The notes: generated from the letters alone by a model not told the origin. Positions 1 to 8,249 are shown, counted from the first letter of the stretch. The stretch: DNA of 32,606 bases from an uncultured Campylobacterales bacterium (GCA_903892995.1 CAITKP010000006.1:1-32606), one strand, 5' to 3'. Program-made: numbers and translations.

Positions 1-1
1 A

Positions 2-886
2 GGAAGCAGTTTTAATCTTGAATATGCTTTGATTTTACTTGGAGAGGGGCGAAATGGAAAAAGTACCCTTCTCAATATTATTGCTAAAATGGTTGGAAAA
101 GTAAATTGTAGTTATGTGGAATTACAAGACATGGGTAAAAATGAATATATCAGTAGCTTAGATGGGAAACTCCTAAATATTGGTTCAGATAGTTCGGATA
201 AAAACTTTGACACTTCCAAATTTAAAAAAGCTATCAGTGGTGAAACACTCATCGCACGTCCACTATATGCAAATCCATATGAAATTTCTGAATTACCTAA
301 ATTCATATTCGCTATGAATAACCTCCCCTATACACAAGGAGATTCATCTTTTGGATTATTTCGCAGATTATTAATCATCAAGTATAATGTAATTATTAAA
401 GAAGAAGATATTGATCATGACTTAGAAAATAAACTCACAAAAGAGCTTCCTGGGATTTTCAATCTCGCTCTTAAAGGTGCACAGCGATTATTGCTCAATA
501 AACAATTTACATACTCACAAACAATTAGAGATGAAGTTGAGAACTATGAAAAAAATATAAACATGGTCAAACGCTTCATTCAAGATTTACAAATTCAACA
601 TGATGAAAAAGAACGTGTAGGCAATCAGCAACTCTATGCAATTTTTAAAAATTGGTGCGAAGAAGAGGGAATAAAAGTACCCACAAAAAGATATTTAATC
701 GAAAAATTCAAATCTGCTGGTTTTTTCCAGTATAAAAATAATGCTATTCGTGGATTTATGATAACATACATCGAGCCATACAATAGTTCTGATCCTATAG
801 ATCAACACTCTGATACCAAAAAAACAAAAAAAACATTCAACAAACCACCATCCGTACGATCCGTTGATGAGGATATTGACGAATAA
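2..886 (+). CDS. P4/D5-type SF3 DNA helicase (primase C-terminal part), 5' truncated
   Basis: This is the C-terminal part of a superfamily 3 replicative helicase of the phage P4 alpha/D5 type. Such proteins unwind the origin of plasmids, phages and islands and often carry an N-terminal primase. The reading frame is open to the window edge, so the true start and any primase domain are missing. A Walker A motif GEGRNGKST lies at about 46-72. It is followed by an SF3-like sensor stretch (KFIFAMNNLP), an arginine pair (FRRLLIIKY) that fits the arginine-finger region, and a C-terminal winged-helix-like segment (YAIFKNWCEEEG). The final 30 residues are Ser/Lys/Asp-rich and probably disordered. The family assignment is firm; whether the gene is complete upstream is unknown. 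Confidence 0.85.
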   Translation, partial: GSSFNLEYALILLGEGRNGKSTLLNIIAKMVGKVNCSYVELQDMGKNEYISSLDGKLLNIGSDSSDKNFDTSKFKKAISGETLIARPLYANPYEISELPKFIFAMNNLPYTQGDSSFGLFRRLLIIKYNVIIKEEDIDHDLENKLTKELPGIFNLALKGAQRLLLNKQFTYSQTIRDEVENYEKNINMVKRFIQDLQIQHDEKERVGNQQLYAIFKNWCEEEGIKVPTKRYLIEKFKSAGFFQYKNNAIRGFMITYIEPYNSSDPIDQHSDTKKTKKTFNKPPSVRSVDEDIDE

Positions 887-902
887 ATATTTTTAAAACT
901 TC

Positions 903-934
903 ATGCCCATCGAGCCCATACGGGCTTGACGGGA
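903..934. terminator. GC-rich hairpin, probable terminator, related to the hairpin at 19480
   Basis: The arms CGAGCCC and GGGCTTG, extended by outer CCC and GGG, fold into a stem of about 11 pairs with a 4-base loop and one mismatch. It lies 17 bp after the helicase stop codon and before the convergent toxin gene. No clear U-tract follows, so it may act as a bidirectional stop or be a repeat element. Its sequence matches the inverted hairpin at 19480-19522 closely. Confidence 0.5.
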
Positions 935-956
935 CAAATAATCATTGTATTTATTT

Positions 957-1232
957 TTAATTATCTACTTTGTACCACTCATTCTGATTAAATATCCCTA
1001 ATATAACAATTTTTTCATCATCTATGAGATAAGGAAGTACATACCCTTTATAAATCAGCTCCCTATGTCCTTCTTGTGCCAATCTCCCTTTTTTAGGATT
1101 ATCAGGGAGAGAATCAATAAGAAGTTGAAGTTTTCTACTAAAATCCCTAGCTGCACTTTTCTTGTCTTTGGCTATATATTGTAAAATTGCTTTTATTTCT
1201 ACTTTAAACTGACTGCTACGAATTATATTCAA
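957..1232 (-). CDS. RelE/ParE-family toxin
   Basis: This 91-residue protein has the RelE/ParE layout: an N-terminal helix pair (SSQFKVEIKAILQYIAKD), a central helix with PDNPKKGR, then strands ending in GYVLPYLIDDEKIVILGIFN. Members cleave mRNA on the ribosome or poison gyrase; which one applies here cannot be told from sequence. The start is a TTG at 1232, two bases after the antitoxin stop, because no ATG is available in frame nearby. Translational coupling to the antitoxin is therefore likely and would keep toxin output low. The toxin is downstream of its antitoxin, the usual order for ParDE/RelBE. Confidence 0.8.
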   Translation of the reverse strand: MNIIRSSQFKVEIKAILQYIAKDKKSAARDFSRKLQLLIDSLPDNPKKGRLAQEGHRELIYKGYVLPYLIDDEKIVILGIFNQNEWYKVDN

Positions 1233-1234
1233 TG

Positions 1235-1450
1235 TTACGCCACAGTATTAATATAGGAATCCATTTCGTCCCAAAAAGCTTTATCAAGAGGAGCGGTTTG
1301 CATTTTTCCTGTTCTGTATTCTTCAATTCGATGTTTAACTTCATCAGCATACCATGGGCGTGTTTCCTCAACGACAACCGCTTCGGACGGTAGTGTTTTT
1401 AAAAAAGAGAGTACTTGATCGGAGAAACTGTCATTTATTGTGATTGTCAT
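1235..1450 (-). CDS. Antitoxin partner of the RelE/ParE toxin
   Basis: A 71-residue acidic protein is encoded immediately upstream of the toxin and in the same direction. The frame is open further upstream, but the ATG at 1450 is preferred because CGAGG lies six to ten bases before it and the added N-terminus would be unnatural. The N-terminus (MTITINDSFSDQVLSFLKTLP) is compatible with a short DNA-binding dimerisation element, and the C-terminal half is acidic and aromatic, as in toxin-wrapping tails. I do not recognise a specific antitoxin family. The role rests on size, spacing and position. Confidence 0.65.
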   Translation of the reverse strand: MTITINDSFSDQVLSFLKTLPSEAVVVEETRPWYADEVKHRIEEYRTGKMQTAPLDKAFWDEMDSYINTVA

Positions 1451-1478
1451 GTTTGCCTCGTTTGTATTAATATATAAA

Positions 1479-1487
1479 ATTGTATCA
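1479..1487 (-). promoter_or_regulatory. Candidate extended -10 for the toxin-antitoxin operon
   Basis: On the minus strand the sequence reads TGATACAAT, an extended -10 box. It would start transcription about 20 bases before the antitoxin ATG at 1450. No convincing -35 box is seen. This is a pattern match only. Confidence 0.35.
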
Positions 1488-1569
1488 CGAAACGCTCTAA
1501 GAAAAAATAGTCTCACGCAATTTATATATAATGACAAAAAAAACTTACCCCTTAACGACCGTTTTTGTG

Positions 1570-1596
1570 TGTTCCAAAATTACTATAATAGGAACA
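1570..1596. promoter_or_regulatory. Dyad TGTTCC-N15-GGAACA enclosing a TATAAT box
   Basis: Perfect six-base inverted arms flank a 15-base AT-rich centre that contains TATAAT (1584-1589). The site lies between the divergent toxin-antitoxin operon and the serine recombinase gene. It could be an operator overlapping a promoter for the recombinase. No protein can be assigned to it from sequence. Confidence 0.35.
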
Positions 1597-1615
1597 TATA
1601 AAACCCTCTTTTTTC

Positions 1616-1656
1616 TTACCTCTTACCTACATTTTGACCCTAAGAGGTAATACCTC
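1616..1656. promoter_or_regulatory. Nested inverted repeats upstream of the recombinase (possible res site or operator)
   Basis: TTACCTCTTA (1616-1625) is the exact reverse complement of TAAGAGGTAA (1641-1650), separated by 15 bases. A second dyad, GAGGT-AAT-ACCTC, overlaps at 1644-1656. Serine recombinases of the resolvase type bind several dyads just upstream of their own genes, and this cluster starts about 110 bp before the recombinase ATG. It could equally be a repressor operator. Confidence 0.4.
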
Positions 1657-1723
1657 AAAATATAGCTTACTTTTTCTCTCAAAAACTGCTATTATTAATT
1701 CTACCTTAAAGTAGGAGTCCATT

Positions 1724-2332
1724 ATGACTGTAGGATATATTCGTGTCAGTACAGAGAAACAAACTGTACAAAATCAAAAACATGCTATCTTGGAATATGC
1801 CAATGCACATCAGCTTGGGAGTGTAACTTTCATAGAGGTAGAGATGAGTAGTCGCAGATCTACTTCGGAGAGAAAGATTGATGAGCTTCTTGCTTTGCTT
1901 GTATCTGGAGATACTCTCCTTGTGAGTGAACTGAGTCGCTTAGCTCGTTCTCTATCTGGGTTATTTTCATTGGTAAATCTTTTAATTGAAAAGGGAGTCA
2001 GGCTCATCGCTCTTAAACAGAATATGAGTTTGGATAAAAACAACATCAATAATCTACAAAACAAAGTGATGCTTACAATGTTTTCCCTCATGAGCGAATT
2101 AGAGAGAGATTTTATCTCTGCTAGAACCAAAGAAGCTCTCAAAGCTCGCAGGGAAGCTGGCATCATTTTAGGTAAACCTAAGGGAGTGATTCAGGCTTCC
2201 ATGTATGATAGCGATGCTCTGCGTATAGAAGAACTGGTCAAGTTGGGTGTTCCTATCAATAAAATCTCTAAACTACATCTTGGATATGGAACAGCTAAAA
2301 GTTTGGGAGAGTATGTGAAAAAGATCTCATAG
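1724..2332 (+). CDS. Serine recombinase (resolvase/invertase family)
   Basis: This 202-residue resolvase/invertase has the catalytic serine in the N-terminal YIRVSTEKQ motif (Ser9) and the conserved LLVSELSRLARS block near residues 65-75. The long E-helix region (NLQNKVMLTMFSLMSELERDFISARTKEAL) is followed by GKPKG, the linker to the DNA-binding tail. The C-terminal helix-turn-helix (about 165-200, KLGVPINKISKLHLGYGTAKSL) is present and full length. The enzyme would cut and religate DNA through a 5' phosphoserine link, resolving dimers or inverting segments. GTAGGAG precedes the ATG at good distance. Nearby dyads at 1616-1656 are candidate targets. It could be a plasmid-type resolvase maintained by the island. 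Confidence 0.9.
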   Translation: MTVGYIRVSTEKQTVQNQKHAILEYANAHQLGSVTFIEVEMSSRRSTSERKIDELLALLVSGDTLLVSELSRLARSLSGLFSLVNLLIEKGVRLIALKQNMSLDKNNINNLQNKVMLTMFSLMSELERDFISARTKEALKARREAGIILGKPKGVIQASMYDSDALRIEELVKLGVPINKISKLHLGYGTAKSLGEYVKKIS

Positions 2333-2334
2333 AG

Positions 2335-2350
2335 ATGACACACCCTGTCA
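2335..2350. promoter_or_regulatory. 16-bp TGACA-N5-TGTCA site, copy 1
   Basis: The sequence ATGACACACCCTGTCA is identical, in opposite orientation, to 16058-16073. It lies just after the recombinase stop and about 70 bp before the gene starting at 2422. Both copies sit upstream of operon starts, which suggests a shared operator. Confidence 0.45.
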
Positions 2351-2421
2351 AGAGCATCCTCTATGATACGGTTAACGAAAAAATAAACCCTTTCGTGACT
2401 TTCATACATAAGGTGATATAG

Positions 2422-2961
2422 ATGAGTGAAAATAGATTAATCGATCCTAAGTTGTTACTTGATTTCATTATCAGTGATGCTGTTAATAATGATGAATCTG
2501 TAGATTTTGCAGAGCATATACGTTGGCTACAAAATAGGACTGCAGCCTATTATAAAAAACAGCTTCATGAAGAGTTTGTTTATACGAACCCCAAATTTCA
2601 AGAGTTATATGATACCTATTCTTTTGTAGAAGAGTTCAAACAAAAAGGCAACGGCTTACTTGCCACTACCTACGATATTGTAAAAGATGATTTAGAACAT
2701 AAGATCTCACAACATTTTGATTTGATACTCAACACTTTCTCAGATGAGACCCAGCATCTGTATTTTGATATACAAAGTACTGTTATGAAGACAAATTTAT
2801 TGCATCTCACCCTTGTTATGATGCACAGAGCCATCTTTAATAGTCACTTGAGCCATCCTTCATTTAGTAAAGTCGATGAGGCTGTAGACAAAGCAAAGGA
2901 AACCCTTCAATCTATATTTGAGGTTATAAAACCAAACAACGCTAAATTTAGCACAAACTAA
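2422..2961 (+). CDS. Hypothetical helical protein
   Basis: A 179-residue soluble protein is predicted. It is rich in helix-forming stretches, lacks a signal peptide and membrane segments, and I do not recognise its family. The start ATG has AAGGTGATATAG before it. It is the first gene of a short plus-strand group (2422-4075) whose other members begin with a glycine-rich membrane segment. The spacing to the next gene is only 10 bp, so they are likely co-transcribed. The 16-bp dyad at 2335 lies just upstream and may control the group. Confidence 0.65.
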   Translation: MSENRLIDPKLLLDFIISDAVNNDESVDFAEHIRWLQNRTAAYYKKQLHEEFVYTNPKFQELYDTYSFVEEFKQKGNGLLATTYDIVKDDLEHKISQHFDLILNTFSDETQHLYFDIQSTVMKTNLLHLTLVMMHRAIFNSHLSHPSFSKVDEAVDKAKETLQSIFEVIKPNNAKFSTN

Positions 2962-2971
2962 GGAGAATATC

Positions 2972-3211
2972 ATGTTGAGATTTATTATTGGAGGGCTTGT
3001 AGGAGCCGCTGTTACTGCTATTGCTATGAGTCAAGATTCTGTATATGAAAAAAAAGAGACTGATTCAGCTTCTTGTGAACCTGAAACAACTAATCAACCT
3101 TTAGATGAAATAAAAGAGGAAACTGAAAATGATTTTGATGGTGGTGTAAAAACACATTATACTCAATTAACTGACGAACTTAATCGACTTATGAACATGG
3201 AGAGAAAGTGA
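2972..3211 (+). CDS. Small membrane-anchored acidic protein with Gly-zipper N-terminus
   Basis: This 79-residue protein starts with one hydrophobic segment (MLRFIIGGLVGAAVTAIAM, residues 1-19) containing GxxxG/A spacings, followed by a strongly acidic polar tail. The start is well supported by AAGGAGAATATC before the ATG. The same N-terminal pattern occurs at the start of the proteins at 3243 and 3870, so the three look like relatives or share an anchoring module. The tail is probably cytoplasmic or periplasmic and disordered; no function is recognised. Confidence 0.65.
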   Translation: MLRFIIGGLVGAAVTAIAMSQDSVYEKKETDSASCEPETTNQPLDEIKEETENDFDGGVKTHYTQLTDELNRLMNMERK

Positions 3212-3242
3212 TCCTTTTTAGCTCCCTGCGAAGAGTTAGCTT

Positions 3243-3821
3243 ATGCTACCTCTAATTTTGGGTGGACTCATAGGAGCTGCCACTATCTCTCTATTGGCTA
3301 AATTAACAGAGGGAATGATCGAAGTTAATGGTCAAGGCTACCATACGAATTTAACTAAAAGAGGAGAACTAAAAGATTTAGCTCATAAACTTACCGCTAA
3401 CTGTAATGGGAATGATGCTCTAGAAGTACAAGCATTATTTGATTTTGTAACTGCCATACCCTACCGTTCAGATCATACTAGCCGTAATCCCCATAATGTG
3501 ATAAAAACAAATTGGGGAGATTGTGATGATAAATGTAATCTGTTTGCTTCCCTGCTACAAGAACGTAAGCATGAGTATCGATTTGTGTATGTGCCCTCTC
3601 ATGTCTTTGTTGTCGTACATGTAAAGAACTGCCGAACATCAAATGCAAAAACAAAACTGATGATAGATGGTAGACCCTTTTATTATGCAGAAACAACTAT
3701 CAAAGGTGCGAAAATTGGTACTTATAATGGATATCCTCTAAAATCTATCGAGGGTGTTTATGATATTCGAAGAAAAACGGCTATCGCGATAGAAAATATT
3801 CGCTTTAGAAGAGGAGCGTAA
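3243..3821 (+). CDS. Membrane-anchored transglutaminase-like cysteine protein
   Basis: This 192-residue protein has an N-terminal membrane segment (MLPLILGGLIGAATISLLAK) and a transglutaminase-like fold. The Cys of NWGDCDDKCNLFASLL (Cys94) matches the family nucleophile, the His of VYVPSHVFVVVHV (His120 or His126) the second catalytic residue, and the FYYAETT segment (Glu150) the acidic position. Prokaryotic members are mostly cysteine proteases or amidases rather than true cross-linkers. The anchor resembles those of the neighbours at 2972 and 3870, suggesting that the three act together at the membrane. The ribosome-binding site is weak (GAAGAG). Substrate is unknown; proteolysis of a membrane-associated target is an inference. 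Confidence 0.75.
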   Translation: MLPLILGGLIGAATISLLAKLTEGMIEVNGQGYHTNLTKRGELKDLAHKLTANCNGNDALEVQALFDFVTAIPYRSDHTSRNPHNVIKTNWGDCDDKCNLFASLLQERKHEYRFVYVPSHVFVVVHVKNCRTSNAKTKLMIDGRPFYYAETTIKGAKIGTYNGYPLKSIEGVYDIRRKTAIAIENIRFRRGA

Positions 3822-3869
3822 TCTTCATTTTTGAAGATTTAATTTTATGAAATAACCAAAGGAGTGGCT

Positions 3870-3995
3870 ATGTTACGATGGATCATAGGTGCCGTGATTG
3901 GTGCAACTATTGCAGCGATCACATTTCAGGAGGCTGAAGAGAGAGAAAAAGCTGAAATAGCTAAAGAGGATGAAGAGGCAGAACGAACTGTATAA
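3870..3995 (+). CDS. Very small membrane protein (41 aa) with Gly-zipper N-terminus
   Basis: The protein begins MLRWIIGAVIGATIAAITF and continues with a charged Glu/Lys-rich tail. It has a strong ribosome-binding site (AAAGGAGTGGCT) before the ATG. Its hydrophobic start mirrors that of the 79-residue protein at 2972 and the transglutaminase-like protein at 3243. No known family is recognised. The shared N-terminal pattern and good start signal make it likely to be real. Confidence 0.6.
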   Translation: MLRWIIGAVIGATIAAITFQEAEEREKAEIAKEDEEAERTV

Positions 3996-4075
3996 TGCAA
4001 TTTGGAGGAATGTTAGAAAATTTCGTATTAGTCGGTAGTGTTCAAGATTCTCTGTCTGCATCAAGTAATTCCTAA
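3995..4075 (+). CDS. Possible 26-residue coupled peptide
   Basis: The ATG overlaps the stop codon of the preceding small gene (TAATG), so translation could be coupled. An internal ATG at 4010 lies one base after GGAGG, too close for a good start. The product is short, with a hydrophobic start and Ser-rich end, and nothing identifies it. It could be fortuitous. Confidence 0.25.
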   Translation: MQFGGMLENFVLVGSVQDSLSASSNS

Positions 4076-4182
4076 AATTGTATCACAAATTTAAAGCATC
4101 ATCAAGCCGTCCATCGAAGTAGATGGCAAGTTGAGAGATTGCTAAGCTCTAGTTTCTAATTGAACGAGAAGCTCGATTTGAA

Positions 4183-6000
4183 TCACTTACAAATCCTTTG
4201 CACACCTTCTAATGAACTTTTACTTACACCTTTAAAAACGATACCACAAAAATCACCTGCTACGGCTTGCTCTAATGCTGTTTGAAACATTTCTATCCCT
4301 ATAATAGTTATTTTTCTCTTCCTTTTTTTATTATCTTCAATCTCAATTACTTCACCTACTTTAACTACCCCATACTCTATATTTCCTGTTATTACGGTAC
4401 CGCGTCCAGGAATTGAGAATACATCGTCAACAATCATTGAAAATTCGCTGCAAGTTTCATTATCAATTTTCTTTTTTGAAGATTTATGTACATTTATATC
4501 TATAATATTAGTTGATCCGAATACCTCTTGAAGACTTTGAAGCATCATTTTCTTAATTATTTCAAGATCTTTTAATTGATTCTCTAATTTTTTAACCCCA
4601 AACATACTTCTCATTTTGTCTAGTCTATTATTAACAATATCATCGTTCATTTCGTAACCTGATTGAAGTAAATCTAATTCAAGTGATTTAAAACTACTCT
4701 GTATATTTTTTGTCCATTTTATTTCATCATTAATTGCATTTTGATACATATCGAATACGGAATACAACTCTTCCAATATTTGTTTATATACTTCAACTTG
4801 ATTATTTTCTTGAGTTAAAAAATCAAATAAAGATATTTTTCTGTTAAAAATTTCTTTTTTATGTACTGAGCTATACGCACTGATACCTTCATAGTCTATA
4901 TCATGATCATCTAAAATTTCTTCAAAAATATCTAAAATTTCTTCTAAATCTTCTTCGCTTCTCAGATCAGCTTTATTGGCAACGATATAAAGTTTTTTCT
5001 CTTCAAGGGATGATTTTTTTATAAAATCTAAGTCAGAAGATGGAATAGTTCCATTAGTATCAAGACCAATAAGCCATAGGAGGACGTTTGATTGTTTTAG
5101 ATATTCTTGTGCAGTACTAAAGTCTTGATCCGTAAAAGCTTCTGTATTTGATGGATTGTATCCGGGAGTATCAATAAAACATATCTTATCAAAATGCTCT
5201 ATTGGTGTTTCTATCGCCATGACAGGCATAATGTCTTTTAAATTAAAATTAAATGATTTCACAAAATCATGCGATAAGAGTTTATATAAATCGGGAGCAA
5301 TATCAATGGCTCCACCTTGATGTGAATAGCCTTTTATGACACTAGACGAACCAGCCATAATATAGGTAGGTATCGCCGTAACTGGCTTAATACCAATAGA
5401 AAGTTGCACACTCTTATCTTTAAAAAAACTATTTAAAAATTCTGATTTTCCAGTGCTGAACCCTCCACCTACTGCAATCATATTTTTGTTGGATGTTCCT
5501 GAAAAGCTAAGCATTAATTGTAATTGTTTTTCAATACTTTGAAGAATTAAAATCGCTTTTGCCTCTTCTTGAAGGGAAGATTCTTCATTAGCAAAAGTCA
5601 TAAATTCATTGTTTAGTAAACTACTGAATCTTTCCATAGCCTTATTGCCTGAATTTTTTGCAGCTAGAATAGAACTTACCAGTTCATATTTTGTACTAAG
5701 CATTTTATGCGTTTTTTGTAAATCTTCTAAGCTATTACGTTTCGTTAAAAGCTGCTCATTTAAGAGTTTTTCATTCTCTTCAAGCCTAAAAATGCTATTA
5801 CTCTGAGACTCCTTTTCAACTTCCAATACTTTAATTTCATTTTTCATAAGACTTACCTTAGACTCTAAAGACTTATAGCTATCTTCAAATTCAACCAATG
5901 AATCTTTAATGGAAGAAATGATGTTTTTTCTTCCGAATTTAATGAACTTACTAACTTCATGCAACTGGCGGTATGTTTTTTCAAGAATATAATTTTTCAT
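4183..6000 (-). CDS. Dynamin-like GTPase with C-terminal EF-Tu domain II
   Basis: This is a 605-residue protein. Residues about 30-110 form a long coiled coil. The GTPase domain follows, with G1 GGGFSTGKS (178-186), G2 threonine in [10 protein letters not shown]3 DTPG (277-280) and a canonical G4 NKAD (342-345). A helical region covers about 390-500. Residues about 518-605 match EF-Tu domain II almost throughout, including [26 protein letters not shown] and AGD. EF-Tu domain III is absent. In EF-Tu this beta-barrel helps hold the aminoacyl-tRNA end; here Gln follows GIEMF where EF-Tu has Arg. The start codon abuts the stop of the preceding gene, implying tight coupling. It is the only one of the three dynamins with a canonical G4. 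I infer that the barrel senses or docks to the translation apparatus or acts as a decoy of EF-Tu. Confidence 0.85.
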   Translation of the reverse strand: MKNYILEKTYRQLHEVSKFIKFGRKNIISSIKDSLVEFEDSYKSLESKVSLMKNEIKVLEVEKESQSNSIFRLEENEKLLNEQLLTKRNSLEDLQKTHKMLSTKYELVSSILAAKNSGNKAMERFSSLLNNEFMTFANEESSLQEEAKAILILQSIEKQLQLMLSFSGTSNKNMIAVGGGFSTGKSEFLNSFFKDKSVQLSIGIKPVTAIPTYIMAGSSSVIKGYSHQGGAIDIAPDLYKLLSHDFVKSFNFNLKDIMPVMAIETPIEHFDKICFIDTPGYNPSNTEAFTDQDFSTAQEYLKQSNVLLWLIGLDTNGTIPSSDLDFIKKSSLEEKKLYIVANKADLRSEEDLEEILDIFEEILDDHDIDYEGISAYSSVHKKEIFNRKISLFDFLTQENNQVEVYKQILEELYSVFDMYQNAINDEIKWTKNIQSSFKSLELDLLQSGYEMNDDIVNNRLDKMRSMFGVKKLENQLKDLEIIKKMMLQSLQEVFGSTNIIDINVHKSSKKKIDNETCSEFSMIVDDVFSIPGRGTVITGNIEYGVVKVGEVIEIEDNKKRKRKITIIGIEMFQTALEQAVAGDFCGIVFKGVSKSSLEGVQRICK

Positions 6001-8238
6001 TTAATCAATCTTTCCTAATTCTCCATTTAATCTATTAAAACTATCAAGTGTCATAGCTTTATTTTTGATTTGATTTTCAAGTTCTTCAAGCATGGTGTTG
6101 TAGCTTGAAAAAATATTTTCAGATAAACTCACTGCTTTAAGCGTGTGAACCAATGAAGATAGATAAGAATTAATATCTTGGCGTACTCTATTTCGTAATT
6201 TTGAAATGTATTCTTGTGCATCTTGTAAAAAATTTTCAGCATGATTACCAGTCAGCGTTCCTTTTGCAGATAAAGAGGCAGGTAAATTGTTACTATAGGA
6301 TATATCGGGATAGATGACAGAATTTAAAACGTTACGAATTACTTTTTGAATTTGTTGAGGATCAAGATCGTCATCATCTACATTATCTCTCATAGTTTTT
6401 ATGAGCTGAAGATAGAGACTTTTCTTCCAGTTAAGTATAAATTTTTTTGAATCTATATCAATATTACTTTCTATATGATTATTTAACTCTTCAAGAGAAC
6501 TTCTGATTGCGCCAGTTCTGGCTGTTGTAACCTCTCTTTGTCTTGTTTCAGACCCATTAAACCAATACCATCTTTCAATTACTACTGTATATTCTTCAGT
6601 TTTACTTCCTTCTGCACTATTAACAGCATTTTTTGTAGTTATGAAGTGCTTTTCTAACGTATTTTTTAGCTCATTTTTAATATTTACTTCTAGTTCACTG
6701 ACTAGATCATAATATTCCTCGTCTAATATAAGTGATACCTTTTCCTTGATATTTTTGAGCTTCTTTTGTTGTACTTGTAATTCATCAATATCACCGCTTT
6801 CAATACTTTCGATTTGTATATTTATGTATTTGATTAGCTCATTTCTATAGTTAATGAGGGAATCCATTTTTGCTTTTACGAAATCTTCTTTGCGTCTTTT
6901 AAGAATTTCGTCTTTTTTCCCTTTTACTTCCTCAATGATAATATTGATTGAAGAAATATTTGCCAATAAATCTAAATTTGACTTAGAGAGCTCTTTATCT
7001 GTATTAGAATAATAATCAGGGTAGTGAGTTGTCAGGTTTTCCCACGCTTTTTTAGTTCCCTCATCCCAAGTTTCTTTACTATCAAATTTTTCTTTTATAC
7101 TCAGACACATTCCCGATGAATGGATGACTTTTGTTTTACTCTGCTCGATGAGTTGATCATACGTTGTCCCAATTTCAGGATTACTTTTTTTTAATTCCGA
7201 TAGTGTCGAGTGCAGATGTTCTGCTAAATCTGATGTTATGGATTCAAATGCTCGATGTAAATCACCATCATTTTCCGACTTGACACTTCCAAAAAGTTGT
7301 AAATCGACTTGGCTTGCAACGACATAAAGCTCACGAATCCCCTCTTTGGAGGTTATTCTATCCATTAGCTCCATATCTTCTCTACTCAAAAACTGCCCCG
7401 ATGGACTAACAATAAGAACCACATCACAAAACTTTAATAGCTCGCGAGTTCTCTCTTCTCGGGATTGGACAGGATCGTTAACGCCAGGGGTGTCAACAAT
7501 TTGGATATTTTTGAGATTTTCTTGAGGTAGTTTAATATGTACACTTTTGGTAAAAGGCATATACTTTCCATCTGCACCCACATACTCTAATAACTGATCA
7601 CTCAAATCAGCTAATGTAGGCGCAACGATAATTTTTTTATCTCCAATAGTCGCGGGGTTAATACCCGAAGCCTGTATTTTATTGTATTGGTCATAAGCTG
7701 AACTCAAGCCAATTTTAGATTTCAGATCTCTTTTTGCTTGATTTTCAGCTTTCTCGCGTAATTCTTGCACGTCTACATTTGAAATAGATACGCCATCGGT
7801 ATTTTTTTGTCCTTTACGCTTTATTATTTCCTCAAGATTTTTTTGAGTAAGATTTTTGAGTTCATGTATATATGCTGCATGTTCTTCTCTAATATTTTTA
7901 ATATCGTTTTGAGTAAAAAATTCTACTTCAGTTGACAATGTATCGCCATACGAAATTACCGTCAACGCGGCTGTCATTGGTGTAGCCGCTTTTGGCAAAA
8001 TTGATTTTCCATCAAAAAGCATGGCATTAAGAAGGGATGATTTTCCTGCTTTAACCCGTCCTATAATCCCAATTTGCAAAAGCCTATTTTCTTGTTCTAT
8101 CTTTTGCAAAGCCTCTTTCATTTTTTCAGAGGATTGAATAGCATACTCCGCTATCAAATTATTGGATTCATCACCAATAATATTATTATGCTTTGTGATA
8201 ATATTTTCAAGCTCTTCTCGAAATTTAATCAGTTCCAT
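6001..8238 (-). CDS. Dynamin-like GTPase (LeoB/LeoC-like), 745 aa
   Basis: This large dynamin-family protein has G1 GRVKAGKS (60-67), the G2 threonine in AATPMTAALT (about 86-89), G3 DTPG (249-252, followed by VND) and a degenerate G4 (SQVD, 309-312, in place of N/TKxD). An insert of about 100 residues lies between G2 and G3. Residues 440-530 and 660-740 are strongly helical and should form the stalk or neck. No convincing transmembrane segment is seen, so membrane contact would be through a paddle or a partner. AAAAGGAAC precedes the ATG at 8238. Bacterial dynamins often work as pairs of unequal partners, and this gene lies between two others, consistent with a hetero-oligomer. Confidence 0.85.
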   Translation of the reverse strand: MELIKFREELENIITKHNNIIGDESNNLIAEYAIQSSEKMKEALQKIEQENRLLQIGIIGRVKAGKSSLLNAMLFDGKSILPKAATPMTAALTVISYGDTLSTEVEFFTQNDIKNIREEHAAYIHELKNLTQKNLEEIIKRKGQKNTDGVSISNVDVQELREKAENQAKRDLKSKIGLSSAYDQYNKIQASGINPATIGDKKIIVAPTLADLSDQLLEYVGADGKYMPFTKSVHIKLPQENLKNIQIVDTPGVNDPVQSREERTRELLKFCDVVLIVSPSGQFLSREDMELMDRITSKEGIRELYVVASQVDLQLFGSVKSENDGDLHRAFESITSDLAEHLHSTLSELKKSNPEIGTTYDQLIEQSKTKVIHSSGMCLSIKEKFDSKETWDEGTKKAWENLTTHYPDYYSNTDKELSKSNLDLLANISSINIIIEEVKGKKDEILKRRKEDFVKAKMDSLINYRNELIKYINIQIESIESGDIDELQVQQKKLKNIKEKVSLILDEEYYDLVSELEVNIKNELKNTLEKHFITTKNAVNSAEGSKTEEYTVVIERWYWFNGSETRQREVTTARTGAIRSSLEELNNHIESNIDIDSKKFILNWKKSLYLQLIKTMRDNVDDDDLDPQQIQKVIRNVLNSVIYPDISYSNNLPASLSAKGTLTGNHAENFLQDAQEYISKLRNRVRQDINSYLSSLVHTLKAVSLSENIFSSYNTMLEELENQIKNKAMTLDSFNRLNGELGKID

Positions 8239-8249
8239 TGTTGTTCCTT

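Noticed and set aside
1235-1537. Longer version of the antitoxin starting at 1537
   Set aside because: The extra 29 residues have no good ribosome-binding site and would cover the likely promoter; the ATG at 1450 has a clear one.
1810-2166. Open frame on the minus strand inside the serine recombinase gene
   Set aside because: It is antisense to a well-supported gene and has no family resemblance or start signal.
3873-4064. Minus-strand open frame opposite the small membrane protein
   Set aside because: It runs antisense to a short gene with a strong ribosome-binding site and has no supporting signal of its own.
4076-4182. Terminator for the dynamin operon
   Set aside because: Small stems such as CCATC/GATGG (near 4111-4127) and CGAG/CTCG are too short and lack a T-tract, so I do not call one.
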